DNA of 64,000 bases from Pseudomonas orientalis (GCF_022807995.1 NZ_CP094351.1:3999001-4063000); one strand, 5' to 3'. Positions 32,745 through 41,548 are shown, counted from the first letter of the stretch. The notes: generated from the sequence alone by a model not told the origin. Made by a program: numbers and translations.

Positions 32745-34121
32745 TCAGGTGGCGAACAGATACGCTTCCACGTCCATCCCGGCATCGCGCATCTGCGCCA
32801 GCTTGTAGCGCAGGGTGCGCGGGCTGATGCCGAGACGTTCGGCCGCTTCCTTGCGGCGGCCGCGCTCGGCGCGCAGGGTGTCGATGATCATCTGGAATTC
32901 GCGGCGGCGCAGGTCATCGCCCAGGGCACCGGCCGATTCCGCTTCGGCGACCACCGGTGCCGGCGCAAGACTTGGCAACGGCACCACGCCATTGCCCATG
33001 GCCAGGCAGAAATCCTGGGGCTGGATCAAGCCGCCCTGTTGCAGGATCAGCGCACGCTGGATGGCATTGTCCAGCTCGCGCACATTGCCGGGCCATGGAT
33101 AAGCGACCAGGCAGGCCTGGGCCTCAGCCGAGAGCCGCGCCTGGGCGTGCTTCATTTTTTTGACGTGGTTGTTCAGCAGGCGCTCGGCCAGGGGAATGAT
33201 ATCCGCCGGGCGTTCGCGCAACGGGCGCCAGGCCAGCGGGAACACCGACAGGCGGTAGAACAAGTCTTCGCGAAAGCGCCCCGCCGCCACTTCTGCGGCC
33301 AGGTCGCGGTTGGTGGTGGCGACCACGCGGATATCCAGCTGGATCGGCTTGCGCGCGCCCACCCGCTCCACTTCGCGCTCCTGCAACACCCGCAGCAACT
33401 TGGCTTGCAGGCCCAGAGGCATTTCCGAGATTTCGTCGAGCAGAATGGTGCCGCCGTCGGCCTGTTCGAACTTGCCGGCCTGGGCCGCGATGGCGCCGGT
33501 GAACGAACCCTTTTCATGGCCGAACAGGGTGGCTTCGAGCATGTTGTCCGGGATCGCCGCGCAGTTGATCGCGATAAAGGGTTGCAGGGCCCGACTGGAT
33601 TGCTGATGGATATAGCGCGCCAACACTTCCTTGCCGGTGCCGGACTCACCCGAGATCAACACGGTGGAATCGCTGCGCGCCACACGGGCCGCCAGCTCGA
33701 GCAATTGCGCGCTGGCCGGCTCGAAGGCTATCGGACCGTCGCCCTCCACCGTCGAAATGACCCCAAGCGCATGCCGCGCCACCAGCTCGATCAACGCCTT
33801 GGGTTCGAACGGCTTGACCAGATAATCCGCCGCGCCCTGGCGCATGGCGTCCACGGCCCGCTCCACGGCGCCATGGGCGGTCATCAGCAGCACCGGCAAT
33901 TGCGGCTGGCGTGCGCGCAGCAGGCCGAGCAACTGATGGCCATCCATGCCGGGCATGTTCACATCGCTGACCACCAGGCTGAAGGTTTCCCGCTCCACCG
34001 CTTCCAAGGCTTCCTCGGCAGAGCCGACCGCGCGGTAGTCATGGCCCGCCAACAGCAGCGTGTCAGCCAATGCTTCACGCAGGGCGCGATCGTCTTCAAC
34101 CAGTAAAACCTTGATAGTCAT
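32745..34121 (-). CDS. fleR: Sigma-54 dependent response regulator FleR
   Basis: A 458-residue NtrC-type activator. The receiver domain (1-120) has Asp53 in LVVSDVNMPG. The AAA+ domain (about 130-370) has Walker A GESGTGKEVLARY and Walker B GTILLDEI, and the sigma-54 contact loop reads GSFTGA rather than the usual GAFTGA. The C-terminal Fis-type helix-turn-helix reads RKEAAERLGISPRTLRYKLAQMRDAG. It activates basal-body and hook genes with FleS as partner. It lies six bases after fleS. Confidence 0.95.
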   Translation of the reverse strand: MTIKVLLVEDDRALREALADTLLLAGHDYRAVGSAEEALEAVERETFSLVVSDVNMPGMDGHQLLGLLRARQPQLPVLLMTAHGAVERAVDAMRQGAADYLVKPFEPKALIELVARHALGVISTVEGDGPIAFEPASAQLLELAARVARSDSTVLISGESGTGKEVLARYIHQQSSRALQPFIAINCAAIPDNMLEATLFGHEKGSFTGAIAAQAGKFEQADGGTILLDEISEMPLGLQAKLLRVLQEREVERVGARKPIQLDIRVVATTNRDLAAEVAAGRFREDLFYRLSVFPLAWRPLRERPADIIPLAERLLNNHVKKMKHAQARLSAEAQACLVAYPWPGNVRELDNAIQRALILQQGGLIQPQDFCLAMGNGVVPLPSLAPAPVVAEAESAGALGDDLRRREFQMIIDTLRAERGRRKEAAERLGISPRTLRYKLAQMRDAGMDVEAYLFAT

Positions 34122-34127
34122 GATCCT

Positions 34128-35339
34128 TTACTCCGCGCTTGCCACGCTGGAAAACAGCGGCAAGGTCATCAATGCACAGGTGCCGCGCCCCAGGCGGGAA
34201 CGCAGCTGCAATTGTCCCTGATGGGCACGTGCCACTGCCTTGACCACGGTCAGGCCCAGGCCGGTGCCGTTGGTCTTGGTGGTGAAAAAGGGCTCGCCCA
34301 GGCGTTGCAGCACGGCCGGGGCTATACCGCTGCCACTGTCGCTGATGCACAGGCGCAGGGTTTGCTCGCGACGGTACAGGTGCACCTTGAGACGCGCACC
34401 CGGGCCGCTGGCCTGGGTGGCGTTTTCGATCAGGTTGAGCAGCGCGCCGACCAGAGTGTCGCGATTGCACAGCAATTCGCCCTGATGGCTGTCGCATTGC
34501 CAACGCAGGCTGGCGCCCTCGGTATGGGTGGCCGCCGCAGCTTGCAGGGCTTGCATCAACCCGGCCGGGGTCACACGGTCGGTCAACGGCAATTCGCCCC
34601 GAGCAAACACCAGCATGTCGCGCACCTGATGTTCCAGCTCATGCAGGCGCTCCTTGAGACGCCCGGCAAAGCGCTGGTGGGTGGCTGCAGGCAATTGCTC
34701 ATCAGTCAAATGACTGGCGTAGATCAGCGCCGCCGACAGCGGCGTACGGATCTGATGCGCCAGGGAAGCGACCATTCGTCCCAACGACGACAAACGTTCA
34801 TGACGCGCGAGCTGATCCTGCAGGTGACGGGTTTCCGTCAGGTCATTGAGCAGCACCAACTGGCCCGGTTCGGCGTCCAGGGACCGGGTGGCGATGGACA
34901 GGCGACGCCCGTCCTTGAGGGAGACTTCGTGGCCGTCATCCTCGCGCGGCGCGAAGCAGCGGGTGATCACGTGGCGCCACAGCTCGCCTTCAAGCGGCAG
35001 GCCGAGCAGGTCGCAGGCCGCCGGGTTGGCTTCGCGCACGCGACCCTGATCGTCGATGACGATCACACCACCGGGCAACAGCGACAGCAGATTCTGCAGG
35101 CGGTTGGCCAGGCGTTCTTTCTCGGCCAATTCCTGCATGCGCTGGGCGCTGACCACCGCCAGTTCGCCCTTGAGCTCGGACACCCGGGCCTCAAGCAGAC
35201 TGTAGGAATCGGTCAGCTGGCTCGACATCTGGTTGAATTGCGAGAACGCCTGCTCAAGACCCTGGCGGGTCGGCGGCTCTACAGGCGAAATCAGCCCCTG
35301 GATGGCAGGGGCTGCAGATAGTTGGGCGGCGTGGGGCAT
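34128..35339 (-). CDS. fleS: Sensor histidine kinase FleS
   Basis: A 403-residue soluble kinase without membrane segments. It starts with a coiled-coil-like helix (about 25-75), a PAS domain (about 80-180: LLPGGVIVIDDQGRVREANPAACDLLGL), then HisKA with the phospho-acceptor His in LGRMVASLAHQIRTPLSAALIY, and a HATPase domain with LLNLIENATQA, SDSGSGIAP and GTGLGLTVVKAVA. It phosphorylates FleR. A sigma-54 promoter lies about 54 bases upstream. Confidence 0.94.
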   Translation of the reverse strand: MPHAAQLSAAPAIQGLISPVEPPTRQGLEQAFSQFNQMSSQLTDSYSLLEARVSELKGELAVVSAQRMQELAEKERLANRLQNLLSLLPGGVIVIDDQGRVREANPAACDLLGLPLEGELWRHVITRCFAPREDDGHEVSLKDGRRLSIATRSLDAEPGQLVLLNDLTETRHLQDQLARHERLSSLGRMVASLAHQIRTPLSAALIYASHLTDEQLPAATHQRFAGRLKERLHELEHQVRDMLVFARGELPLTDRVTPAGLMQALQAAAATHTEGASLRWQCDSHQGELLCNRDTLVGALLNLIENATQASGPGARLKVHLYRREQTLRLCISDSGSGIAPAVLQRLGEPFFTTKTNGTGLGLTVVKAVARAHQGQLQLRSRLGRGTCALMTLPLFSSVASAE

Positions 35340-35392
35340 GGTGCTCTCTCGCTTGGCTGACCGTCAGTTAAACGGAACGTTGCGAGGGCTGT

Positions 35393-35408
35393 AGCAATAC
35401 CCGTGCCG
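35393..35408 (-). promoter_or_regulatory. Sigma-54 promoter of fleSR
   Basis: On the minus strand CGGCACGGGTATTGCT fits the RpoN consensus with intact GG and GC pairs, 54 bases before the fleS ATG and downstream of fleQ, whose product is the known activator of fleSR. Confidence 0.8.
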
Positions 35409-35449
35409 AAAAAAATCTACTTATAAATCAAGACGCTGAAAAACAGGCG

Positions 35450-36925
35450 TCAATCATCCGCCTGTTCATCACCTTCTTTGCGGCTCATACCGTACTTGCG
35501 CATCTTCTCCACCAGTGTGGTGCGACGAATACGCAGGCGCTCGGCGGCGCGGGCGACGATGCCGTTGGCGTCGTCCAAAGCCTGTTGGATCAGGCCTTGT
35601 TCCAGGTTGCCGAGGTAGTCCTTCAAGTCAAGACCTTCGGGCGGCAGCATGGCCGTGGCGCCGAAGTCCGGCGTATGGCCGTTGATCGCCACGCGCTCTT
35701 CCATGTCACTGCGCAGGCTGTCGACCATCTGCTCGTCTTCATCGTCGACGTAGCGAAATTTCTTCGGCAACTCCACCACGCCGATCACACCGTAGGGGTG
35801 CATGATCGCCATGCGCTCCACCAGATTGGCCAGCTCGCGCACGTTGCCCGGCCAGCCGTGGCGGCACAGCGACATGATGGCAGCGGAATTGAAACGGATG
35901 GAACCGCGTTTTTCGTGCTCCATGCGCGAAATCAGTTCGTTCATCAACAGCGGAATGTCTTCCACACGCTCACGCAGCGGCGCCATTTCGATGGGGAATA
36001 CGTTAAGGCGGTAGTACAGGTCTTCGCGGAAGCTGCCGACCTCGATCATGCTTTCAAGATTCTTGTGGGTGGCAGCGATGATGCGCACGTCCACGCTCTG
36101 GGTCTTGTTGCTGCCCACGCGCTCGAAGGTGCGTTCCTGCAACACACGCAGCAACTTGACCTGCATCGGCAGCGGCATGTCGCCGATTTCGTCGAGAAAC
36201 AGCGTGCCGCCATTGGCCAGCTCGAAACGTCCGGCACGGCTGGTGATCGCCCCGGTAAAGGCGCCCTTTTCGTGGCCGAACAATTCGCTTTCCAGCAGCT
36301 CTGCCGGGATGGCCCCGCAGTTGACCGGCACGAACGGTCCGTCGCGTCGCTTGGAGTGATAGTGCAGATTGCGCGCGACCACTTCCTTGCCGGTGCCCGA
36401 CTCGCCGAGGATCAGCACACTGGCGTCGGTATCGGCCACTTGCTGCATCATCTGGCGCACATGCTGGATGGCCCGGCTGGTGCCCACAAGGCTGCGGAAC
36501 AGGTTGGGTTCACGGTGACGGCCGCGCTCGCGGGCCTGGTCGTACATCTCGCGATAGACCTGGGCGCGGTGCAGGGAATCGAGCAGTTTGCTGTAGCTGG
36601 GCGGCATTTCCAGGGTGGACAGCACGCGGCGACGCTGGTCTTCCGGCAGGTCGACGGAAGAAATTTCGCCCATCAGCAACACGGGAAGGAACTCATCCCA
36701 GGTTGACAGTGTCTTTAACAAGCCCAAAACAGCGCCAGGAGCGTTTACCGTCCCGATCAGCACACAAATGACTTCACGGCTCGACGCCAGCGAGCTGACA
36801 ACCTGCTGCCAATCGTGGCTGGCGCAGGGCAAATTTTCTTCACCGAGAAAATTCAAAATCACCGCTAAATCGCGGCGGCGGACGCTATCGTCATCGATCA
36901 GCAGAATTTTGGTTTCACGCCACAT
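35450..36925 (-). CDS. fleQ: Master flagellar activator FleQ
   Basis: A 491-residue sigma-54 activator. The N-terminal receiver-like domain (about 1-120) has no phospho-acceptor Asp at the usual site (the strand reads VICVLIGTVNAPGA), as is typical for FleQ. The AAA+ domain (about 140-380) has ILGESGTGKEVVARN, an intact GAFTGA loop and GTLFLDEIGDMPL. The C-terminal helix-turn-helix is IVARAAERLRIRRTTLVEKMRKYGM. FleQ activates class II flagellar genes, represses exopolysaccharide genes and responds to cyclic di-GMP and FleN. It lies between fliT and fleSR with its own upstream region. Confidence 0.96.
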   Translation of the reverse strand: MWRETKILLIDDDSVRRRDLAVILNFLGEENLPCASHDWQQVVSSLASSREVICVLIGTVNAPGAVLGLLKTLSTWDEFLPVLLMGEISSVDLPEDQRRRVLSTLEMPPSYSKLLDSLHRAQVYREMYDQARERGRHREPNLFRSLVGTSRAIQHVRQMMQQVADTDASVLILGESGTGKEVVARNLHYHSKRRDGPFVPVNCGAIPAELLESELFGHEKGAFTGAITSRAGRFELANGGTLFLDEIGDMPLPMQVKLLRVLQERTFERVGSNKTQSVDVRIIAATHKNLESMIEVGSFREDLYYRLNVFPIEMAPLRERVEDIPLLMNELISRMEHEKRGSIRFNSAAIMSLCRHGWPGNVRELANLVERMAIMHPYGVIGVVELPKKFRYVDDEDEQMVDSLRSDMEERVAINGHTPDFGATAMLPPEGLDLKDYLGNLEQGLIQQALDDANGIVARAAERLRIRRTTLVEKMRKYGMSRKEGDEQADD

Positions 36926-36976
36926 GCAATAGCAACTTCCCTAGTAAAACTTCCTGCCCTGGAATGAGGGCAATCA

Positions 36977-37011
36977 AGACGTCTGTAAGACTTATTACCT
37001 ACTAGACGTCT
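36977..37011. promoter_or_regulatory. Repeated palindrome AGACGTCT in the fleQ upstream region
   Basis: The perfect palindrome AGACGTCT occurs at 36977-36984 and 37004-37011, 27 bases apart centre to centre (about two and a half helical turns), 52-86 bases upstream of the fleQ start. Further upstream, a TTGACT-N17-TTAACT pair on the minus strand could be a sigma-70 promoter. The repeat pair has the look of a dimer-of-dimers operator; the factor is unknown. Confidence 0.45.
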
Positions 37012-37095
37012 GAAATCTGAAAACAACACTAGTTAAGTCAAAAATGCTGGCACAGTCAAATATATGACGCACCGTTCGGACCAACTGAGCTTCTA

Positions 37096-37392
37096 TCAGC
37101 CGAACAGATGGTAGACCTTTGACGCATTTTTAGCTTGGTTGATCTGCGCCATCTCTTCGAAAATCGCCTGGCGCTCGCCGGTCGTCACCTCAAGTAACTG
37201 CTGGTAAACCGCCAACAGACTCTCCAGCTTTTCCCGCAGCGCATCCTCGTCCACCGGCGCCTGGCTGAGCACGTCATCGATCACGTTGCGACAGCCCAGG
37301 TCCAGTTCGCCGATGGCATCCCAGTTGCGCGCAGCGAGTGCGTCGACCAGGGCTTCGCGGGTTTGATCAATGCGTTGCAGTGCGTGGCTCAT
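37096..37392 (-). CDS. fliT: Flagellar chaperone FliT-like protein
   Basis: A 98-residue, mostly helical acidic protein downstream of fliS. Its position, size and composition match the FliT-type chaperone genes of Pseudomonas (PA1096 type), which bind FliD; the sequence itself is weakly conserved so the name rests partly on context. The ATG at 37392 has GAGGAA seven bases upstream; longer in-frame starts overlap fliS without such a site. The 25-base gap to fliS suggests one transcript. Confidence 0.75.
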   Translation of the reverse strand: MSHALQRIDQTREALVDALAARNWDAIGELDLGCRNVIDDVLSQAPVDEDALREKLESLLAVYQQLLEVTTGERQAIFEEMAQINQAKNASKVYHLFG

Positions 37393-37417
37393 GACGTGTT
37401 CCTCAAGGCCGATGGCC

Positions 37418-37822
37418 TTATTGTGCGGCGCCTTGGGGTGCAGCGATGGCATCCCAGCCTTCCTTGACGGTAATCAGCAGCTTGGCGACTTCGTCGATCA
37501 TGTCGGCGTCATTGTGCAGATTGGCTTCCATCAGGCGGTTGGTCATGTAGACGTACAGCCCTTCCAACTGCTGCACATATTCCTTATTGCCGCCCTTTTC
37601 GGCATCCAGGCCATCACGCAGGCCAATCAGGATGTCGGTGGCCTTGCCCAGCATCAGCCCCTTCTGGGCGATGTCGCCGCGCGCCAGCGCGCCTTTGGCC
37701 TGGGCCATACGGTCAAGCCCGCCCTCCATCAGCATCTGCACCAGGCGATGCGGGCTGGCTTCAGAGATTTGCGCGTGGGAATTGACCTTCTGGTATTGGC
37801 GAAGGGCTCTCATGGGATTCAT
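37418..37822 (-). CDS. fliS: Flagellin export chaperone FliS
   Basis: A 134-residue helical protein with the family pattern MRALRQYQKV near the start, SPHRLVQMLMEGGLDRMAQAKGAL (about 22-45) and LYVYMTNRLMEANLHND (about 90-106). It binds the flagellin C-terminus and prevents premature polymerisation. The start is the ATG at 37822, preceded by GAGGTAG. It is separated from fliD by 140 bases that hold a terminator hairpin and a possible promoter. Confidence 0.94.
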   Translation of the reverse strand: MNPMRALRQYQKVNSHAQISEASPHRLVQMLMEGGLDRMAQAKGALARGDIAQKGLMLGKATDILIGLRDGLDAEKGGNKEYVQQLEGLYVYMTNRLMEANLHNDADMIDEVAKLLITVKEGWDAIAAPQGAAQ

Positions 37823-37868
37823 GTTTCTACCTCGTGACAGGCAACAGCGAGAAGGGTTGCAGTAACCA

Positions 37869-37897
37869 TTATGTCGACGTAATCGCAAAAAACTTTA
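37869..37897 (-). promoter_or_regulatory. Weak candidate sigma-28 promoter of fliS-fliT
   Basis: On the minus strand TAAAGTTT is the exact -35 of enteric FliA promoters, followed after 13 rather than 11 bases by CGACATAA, a partial match to GCCGATAA. It lies about 50 bases upstream of fliS. The spacing makes it doubtful. Confidence 0.35.
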
Positions 37898-37919
37898 ACC
37901 CGCCGGCCTTGGAAAAAAC

Positions 37920-37949
37920 AAAGCCCAGGTCAACCGACCCGGGCTTTTT
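37920..37949 (-). terminator. Intrinsic terminator after fliD
   Basis: AAAGCCCAGGTC and GACCCGGGCTTT form a near-perfect 12-base stem with a four-base loop (AACC-type), with A-rich and T-rich flanks on both sides, 14 bases after the fliD stop. It can work in either direction. Confidence 0.75.
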
Positions 37950-37962
37950 CATGCGCATTCAA

Positions 37963-39372
37963 TCAGCTGTCGCTGCTTTGCGATTTACTGATCGCATTGA
38001 GCGTACCGAGGATGCTGTTGCTCTGTTGGCGCAGCTGCGCGACCAGGGTGTCCATGGCGGTGTATTTGCGCGTCAGCGAATCCTGCAAGGTGGTCAGGCG
38101 CTCATCCAGCGAGGTCTGTTGCTTGGTCAGGTCCTTCAGGCTGTCGGCCAGTGACGTGGTGCGCGTTGCCAGGATGCCGGTGCTGGGCTTGGCATAGGCG
38201 TCGGTCGCTGCCGTCAGACGCGCCAGCAGACCAGTCTTGCCGCTGAAGATACTGTTGATATCCGCAGGATTGCTCAGTACCGCCTTGTCCCACTGCTTGC
38301 TGTCGATGCTCAGTGCACCGGTGTCCTGGTCGGTCGTGACGCCAAACTGCGCCAGGGACTTCAAGGTGCCGTTACCGGACAGCGCGTTGAACTCGTTGCG
38401 AATCGCCCCCTGCAAGGTGCGCATGGTCGAGTCGCCGGTCAGGGTCGCCGCGATGGAGTTACCGGCGGCATCCTTGGTTACCTTGGTCTCGGCGTTCATG
38501 GCCTTGAGCAAAGCGTTATAGGTGTCGACGAAACCCTTGACCCCGGACTTCAGGGAGGTGGCGCTGGTGGACACGGAAATCGTCACCGCCGAACGAAGCG
38601 GATTGTCTTTATTCGGATCGTTGGCAAGAACGGTCGGCGAGACGGTGAGCAGCTTGATGCTCACACCACTCACCGCATCAGTAATGCTGTTGGTCTTGGA
38701 TTCGGCAGCAATACCATCAATGGTGTACTTGGCATTCTGCGGAGGAGTCACCACGGTATAGCCGGTATCCACCCCCGAGTTACCCGACATGGTCAAGTCC
38801 GAACCGACGCCGCCGTTGGTGGACGTCAGGATCAGGCGCGAGCCGTTGGAGTCCGTCAGGATGTTCGCGCTAAGGCCGGCGGTGCCGAACTGCGAGTTGA
38901 TCGAGTCACGCACCTGTTGCAGGGTCGCACCTGCCGGCACGCTCAAATCGAAGTTCTTGCCCGACTGGCTGATCGTCAGCTTCGTTGCGCTGGTGGTGTT
39001 ATTCACCACGGTCGAGGCGCCACCGGCAAAACTTTTGGTCGACAGCTTCGAAGGCGTTGCCAACTGATTGACCACCAGCGAGAAGCTGCCGTTGGCGGCG
39101 CCCGGGTTGGCCGTCATGGTGGCGACCTTTTCGTCCGAAGAGCTACCGCTCAAGCCGGTAAAGCTGTTGTCGGTGCTCATGCTGGTCAGCGCACCGCGAA
39201 AGGCGTCCAGGGCAGCCTGGATCTTGCCGATCGAAGAAAGCTGGGTGGTCGCCTTCTGCGACTGGAGGTTGATCTGCGCCTGCTTCGGCGCACGCTCGGC
39301 ATCCACCAGGGATTTCACAATCGCCTGGGTGTCGAAGCCCGACCCCACGCCAGTAATCGTTGTACCCGCCAT
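37963..39372 (-). CDS. fliD: Flagellar filament cap protein FliD
   Basis: A 469-residue cap protein. The N-terminus (TTITGVGSGFDTQAIVKSLVDAERAPKQAQI) and C-terminal coiled coil (LTKQQTSLDERLTTLQDSLTRKYTAMDTLVAQLRQQSNSILGTL) are the conserved HAP2 parts; the centre is Thr/Ser/Gly-rich and variable. It caps the filament and assists flagellin insertion. Three ATG codons occur in a row; the third, at 39372, has AGGAG at seven bases and is preferred. A sigma-54 type element lies 65 bases upstream. Confidence 0.94.
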   Translation of the reverse strand: MAGTTITGVGSGFDTQAIVKSLVDAERAPKQAQINLQSQKATTQLSSIGKIQAALDAFRGALTSMSTDNSFTGLSGSSSDEKVATMTANPGAANGSFSLVVNQLATPSKLSTKSFAGGASTVVNNTTSATKLTISQSGKNFDLSVPAGATLQQVRDSINSQFGTAGLSANILTDSNGSRLILTSTNGGVGSDLTMSGNSGVDTGYTVVTPPQNAKYTIDGIAAESKTNSITDAVSGVSIKLLTVSPTVLANDPNKDNPLRSAVTISVSTSATSLKSGVKGFVDTYNALLKAMNAETKVTKDAAGNSIAATLTGDSTMRTLQGAIRNEFNALSGNGTLKSLAQFGVTTDQDTGALSIDSKQWDKAVLSNPADINSIFSGKTGLLARLTAATDAYAKPSTGILATRTTSLADSLKDLTKQQTSLDERLTTLQDSLTRKYTAMDTLVAQLRQQSNSILGTLNAISKSQSSDS

Positions 39373-39436
39373 CATCATTCTCCTGTTGCGGTGGCTGCCG
39401 TTATCTTGACGAACAACGCTTCAAGACCTGACGGCA

Positions 39437-39451
39437 ACAAGTTTCGTGCCA
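39437..39451 (-). promoter_or_regulatory. Candidate sigma-54 promoter of fliD
   Basis: On the minus strand TGGCACGAAACTTGT has a perfect -24 block and correct spacing, but the -12 reads TTGT instead of TTGC. It is 65 bases upstream of the fliD start, directly after flaG. Confidence 0.55.
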
Positions 39452-39453
39452 GC

Positions 39454-39804
39454 TCAAGCCTTGTCGTCAAACAACACATGACTGGCGCTGGACAAGCTTT
39501 GCGCCAGCTTCAACGCGGTTTCCGAGGGGATCTGGCGGATGACTTCACCGGTATCGGTGGCAATCACCTTGACCACAACCCTGTGGGTGGAATCGTCAAT
39601 GGAAAAATCCAGATTGCGCTGGGCCGCTTGTACGAATTCTTTAATATCAGTGACCGCTTTTTCCAGATCGCCCGTTTGGGACTTATCTGCGGCTGGCGCG
39701 GCCGGCTCAACCTTGCTCTTGTCTTTGTCGTCAACCACAGGCGCCATGGAGGCTTGAACGGCCTGGGGCGGATAAGACAGGTTCAGCTTCACATTCATGT
39801 CCAC
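39454..39804 (-). CDS. flaG: Flagellar protein FlaG
   Basis: A 116-residue FlaG-family protein. The N-terminal half is Ala/Pro/Lys-rich and flexible. The C-terminal half has the conserved NLDFSIDDSTHRVVVKVIATDTGEVIRQIPSETALKLAQSL. In Pseudomonas and Vibrio FlaG influences filament length. The start is uncertain: the GTG at 39804 has AGGAG seven bases upstream, but an ATG at 39798 and a TTG at 39810 are also in frame. It lies 74 bases after fliC, with a hairpin between. Confidence 0.88.
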   Translation of the reverse strand: MDMNVKLNLSYPPQAVQASMAPVVDDKDKSKVEPAAPAADKSQTGDLEKAVTDIKEFVQAAQRNLDFSIDDSTHRVVVKVIATDTGEVIRQIPSETALKLAQSLSSASHVLFDDKA

Positions 39805-39833
39805 GTCCAATCTCCTCTGACTGGAAAAGACGA

Positions 39834-39855
39834 AAGGGCACGTAAACGCGCCCTT
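39834..39855 (-). terminator. Hairpin after fliC, possible attenuating terminator
   Basis: AAGGGC and GCCCTT pair around a loop that can itself pair partly (ACG with CGC). On the minus strand a T-rich stretch (TTTCGTCTTTTCC) follows. It lies 23 bases after the fliC stop and could let only part of the fliC transcripts continue into flaG. Confidence 0.55.
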
Positions 39856-39878
39856 CCGTCAGTTACCAAGCGCCGTGA

Positions 39879-41297
39879 TTACTGAAGCAGCTTCAGTACA
39901 GCCGATGGCAGCTGGTTGGCCTGCGACAGGATCGAGGTGGAAGCCGACTGCAGGGTTTGCTGCTTGGTCAGTTCAGCGGCTTCGGAAGCGAAGTCGACGT
40001 CCTGAACAGTACTACGGGCAGCGGTGCTGTTTTTCTGGATGTTGGACAGGTTGTCTACAGTGCTGGTCAGACGGTTCTGCACCGCACCCAGGCCCGAACG
40101 GGAGCTGGAGATGGTAGCGATAGCCTGGTCGATCACCGAAACAGCGTTCTGAGCCTTGGTGGCGTCGGTCACGTCAGTTTGCGAAACCGAAGTCTTGGCC
40201 GAAGCAGCCGAAGTGGCGGCGCCGAAGATACCGGTCACACCAGCGCCTTCCAGGGAGTAGCCCTTGGAGGAGTTCATGTTCACAGCACCGGTAGCGATCA
40301 AGCCGTCAGCCAGAGCCACGCCAGCACCGTAAGCGCCTGCGCCGTCTTTGGTGGCAACGGTGATGGTGCCGGCAGCGGTCGAAGCGCTGAAGGACAGGTT
40401 TTCACCGGTATCGGATTTAACCGACAGGGTACCCTTGGATTCGTCGTAGTTAACGCTGATACCCAGTTTGGCGGAGTTGGACTTCAACTGGTCAGCCAGG
40501 CTGGCAGTGTCAGTTACGCCAACGAAAGTGGTGGCTTGGCCGCCAACGGTCATGGTGAACGCAGCTGGAGCAGCAGCGGCACCTGCGCCGACTACGAACT
40601 GAGCTTCGGTGCTGGCGGTAGCGCCCAGGCCACCGATAGCGCCGTTGAGCTGGGCCGCGATGGTCTTGGCCGAAGCACCGGCTGCAACCGTCACGCTGTT
40701 GGTCTGGCCGTTGCCGGTTACAGCGATCGCGCCGCCGGCGACACCGGTGGTGCTTGGAGCGATTGCCAGGCTGTTGATCTGCTGCGAACCAATGTTGTTG
40801 GCGGCAACGTTGTCCAGGCTCAGGTTGATGGTTTCGTTAGCGTTGGCGCCAACCTGGATCGACTTGGTACCGTACGAACCGTCCAGCAGCTTCTGGCCGC
40901 CGAAAGTGGTGGTTTGAGCGATACGGGTCAGTTCCGAAGTCAGAGCCTGGTATTCGTCGTTGTTCGACTTACGGTCGTCGGTGCTCAGGGAGCCGGTAGC
41001 CGAGGACAGAGCCAGGGTACGCATTTTTTGCAGAATGTCGGTCGAAGCCTGCATTGCGCCTTCAGCGGTTTGCGCGATGGAGATACCATCGTTGGCGTTC
41101 TTCACTGCTTGACCCAGGCCGTTGATCTGGCTGGTGATACGAGTGGCGATACCCAGGCCAGCTGCGTCGTCTTTAGCGCTGTTGATACGCAGGCCGGAAG
41201 ACAGGCGCTGCATGGAAGTGGCCAGGGCGCCGCCAGCTTTGTTCAGGTTGCCCTGAGTAGTGATCGAAGCAATGTTGGTGTTTACTGTTAAAGCCAT
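39879..41297 (-). CDS. fliC: Flagellin FliC
   Basis: A 472-residue flagellin. The N-terminal D0/D1 region (MALTVNTNIASITTQGNLNKAGGALATSMQRLSSGLRINSAKDDAAGLGIATRI) and the C-terminal region (ISSSRSGLGAVQNRLTSTVDNL to QANQLPSAVLKLLQ) are highly conserved; the centre (about 175-390) is Ala/Thr/Gly-rich and exposed. Ser and Thr in this part are possible glycosylation sites. It is the only flagellin in the window. The start ATG at 41297 follows GAGGATTT, and a sigma-28 promoter lies 80 bases upstream. Confidence 0.97.
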   Translation of the reverse strand: MALTVNTNIASITTQGNLNKAGGALATSMQRLSSGLRINSAKDDAAGLGIATRITSQINGLGQAVKNANDGISIAQTAEGAMQASTDILQKMRTLALSSATGSLSTDDRKSNNDEYQALTSELTRIAQTTTFGGQKLLDGSYGTKSIQVGANANETINLSLDNVAANNIGSQQINSLAIAPSTTGVAGGAIAVTGNGQTNSVTVAAGASAKTIAAQLNGAIGGLGATASTEAQFVVGAGAAAAPAAFTMTVGGQATTFVGVTDTASLADQLKSNSAKLGISVNYDESKGTLSVKSDTGENLSFSASTAAGTITVATKDGAGAYGAGVALADGLIATGAVNMNSSKGYSLEGAGVTGIFGAATSAASAKTSVSQTDVTDATKAQNAVSVIDQAIATISSSRSGLGAVQNRLTSTVDNLSNIQKNSTAARSTVQDVDFASEAAELTKQQTLQSASTSILSQANQLPSAVLKLLQ

Positions 41298-41376
41298 GAC
41301 GAAATCCTCGATGGATGGATACTGCGGCTTCCGGCCCTGGCAACCGCCGGGTGTGGCCTGAGAACCTACGTAATAG

Positions 41377-41403
41377 TTATCGTCGTGGTAGCCGGTTGCT
41401 TGA
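41377..41403 (-). promoter_or_regulatory. Sigma-28 (FliA) promoter of fliC
   Basis: On the minus strand TCAA, 15 bases, then GACGATAA matches the Pseudomonas FliA consensus TAAA-N15-GCCGATAA with two changes. It lies 80 bases upstream of the flagellin start codon. A tract of T residues upstream of it (41404-41424 region) may act as an UP-like element. Confidence 0.8.
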
Positions 41404-41503
41404 GGTTTTTTTTGATTTTTTTTACTAGCCCTGTGCCAGCCCTTGCAATTCAAGGGGTTAGGGCGCCGTATACGCGTGGTTTTTCAGGGTGCCGCAACGG
41501 TCA

Positions 41504-41547
41504 TGGGGCTGCTGCGCAGCCCAGCGGGAGCAAGCTCCCTCGCCACA
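41504..41547. repeat. Single REP unit, third type
   Basis: Contains the stem GGGAGCAAGCTCCC and the adjoining GGGCTGCTGCGCAGCCC palindrome, ending CTCGCCACA. It is a lone unit without an inverted partner and differs from types A and B. Confidence 0.7.
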
Positions 41548-41548
41548 A

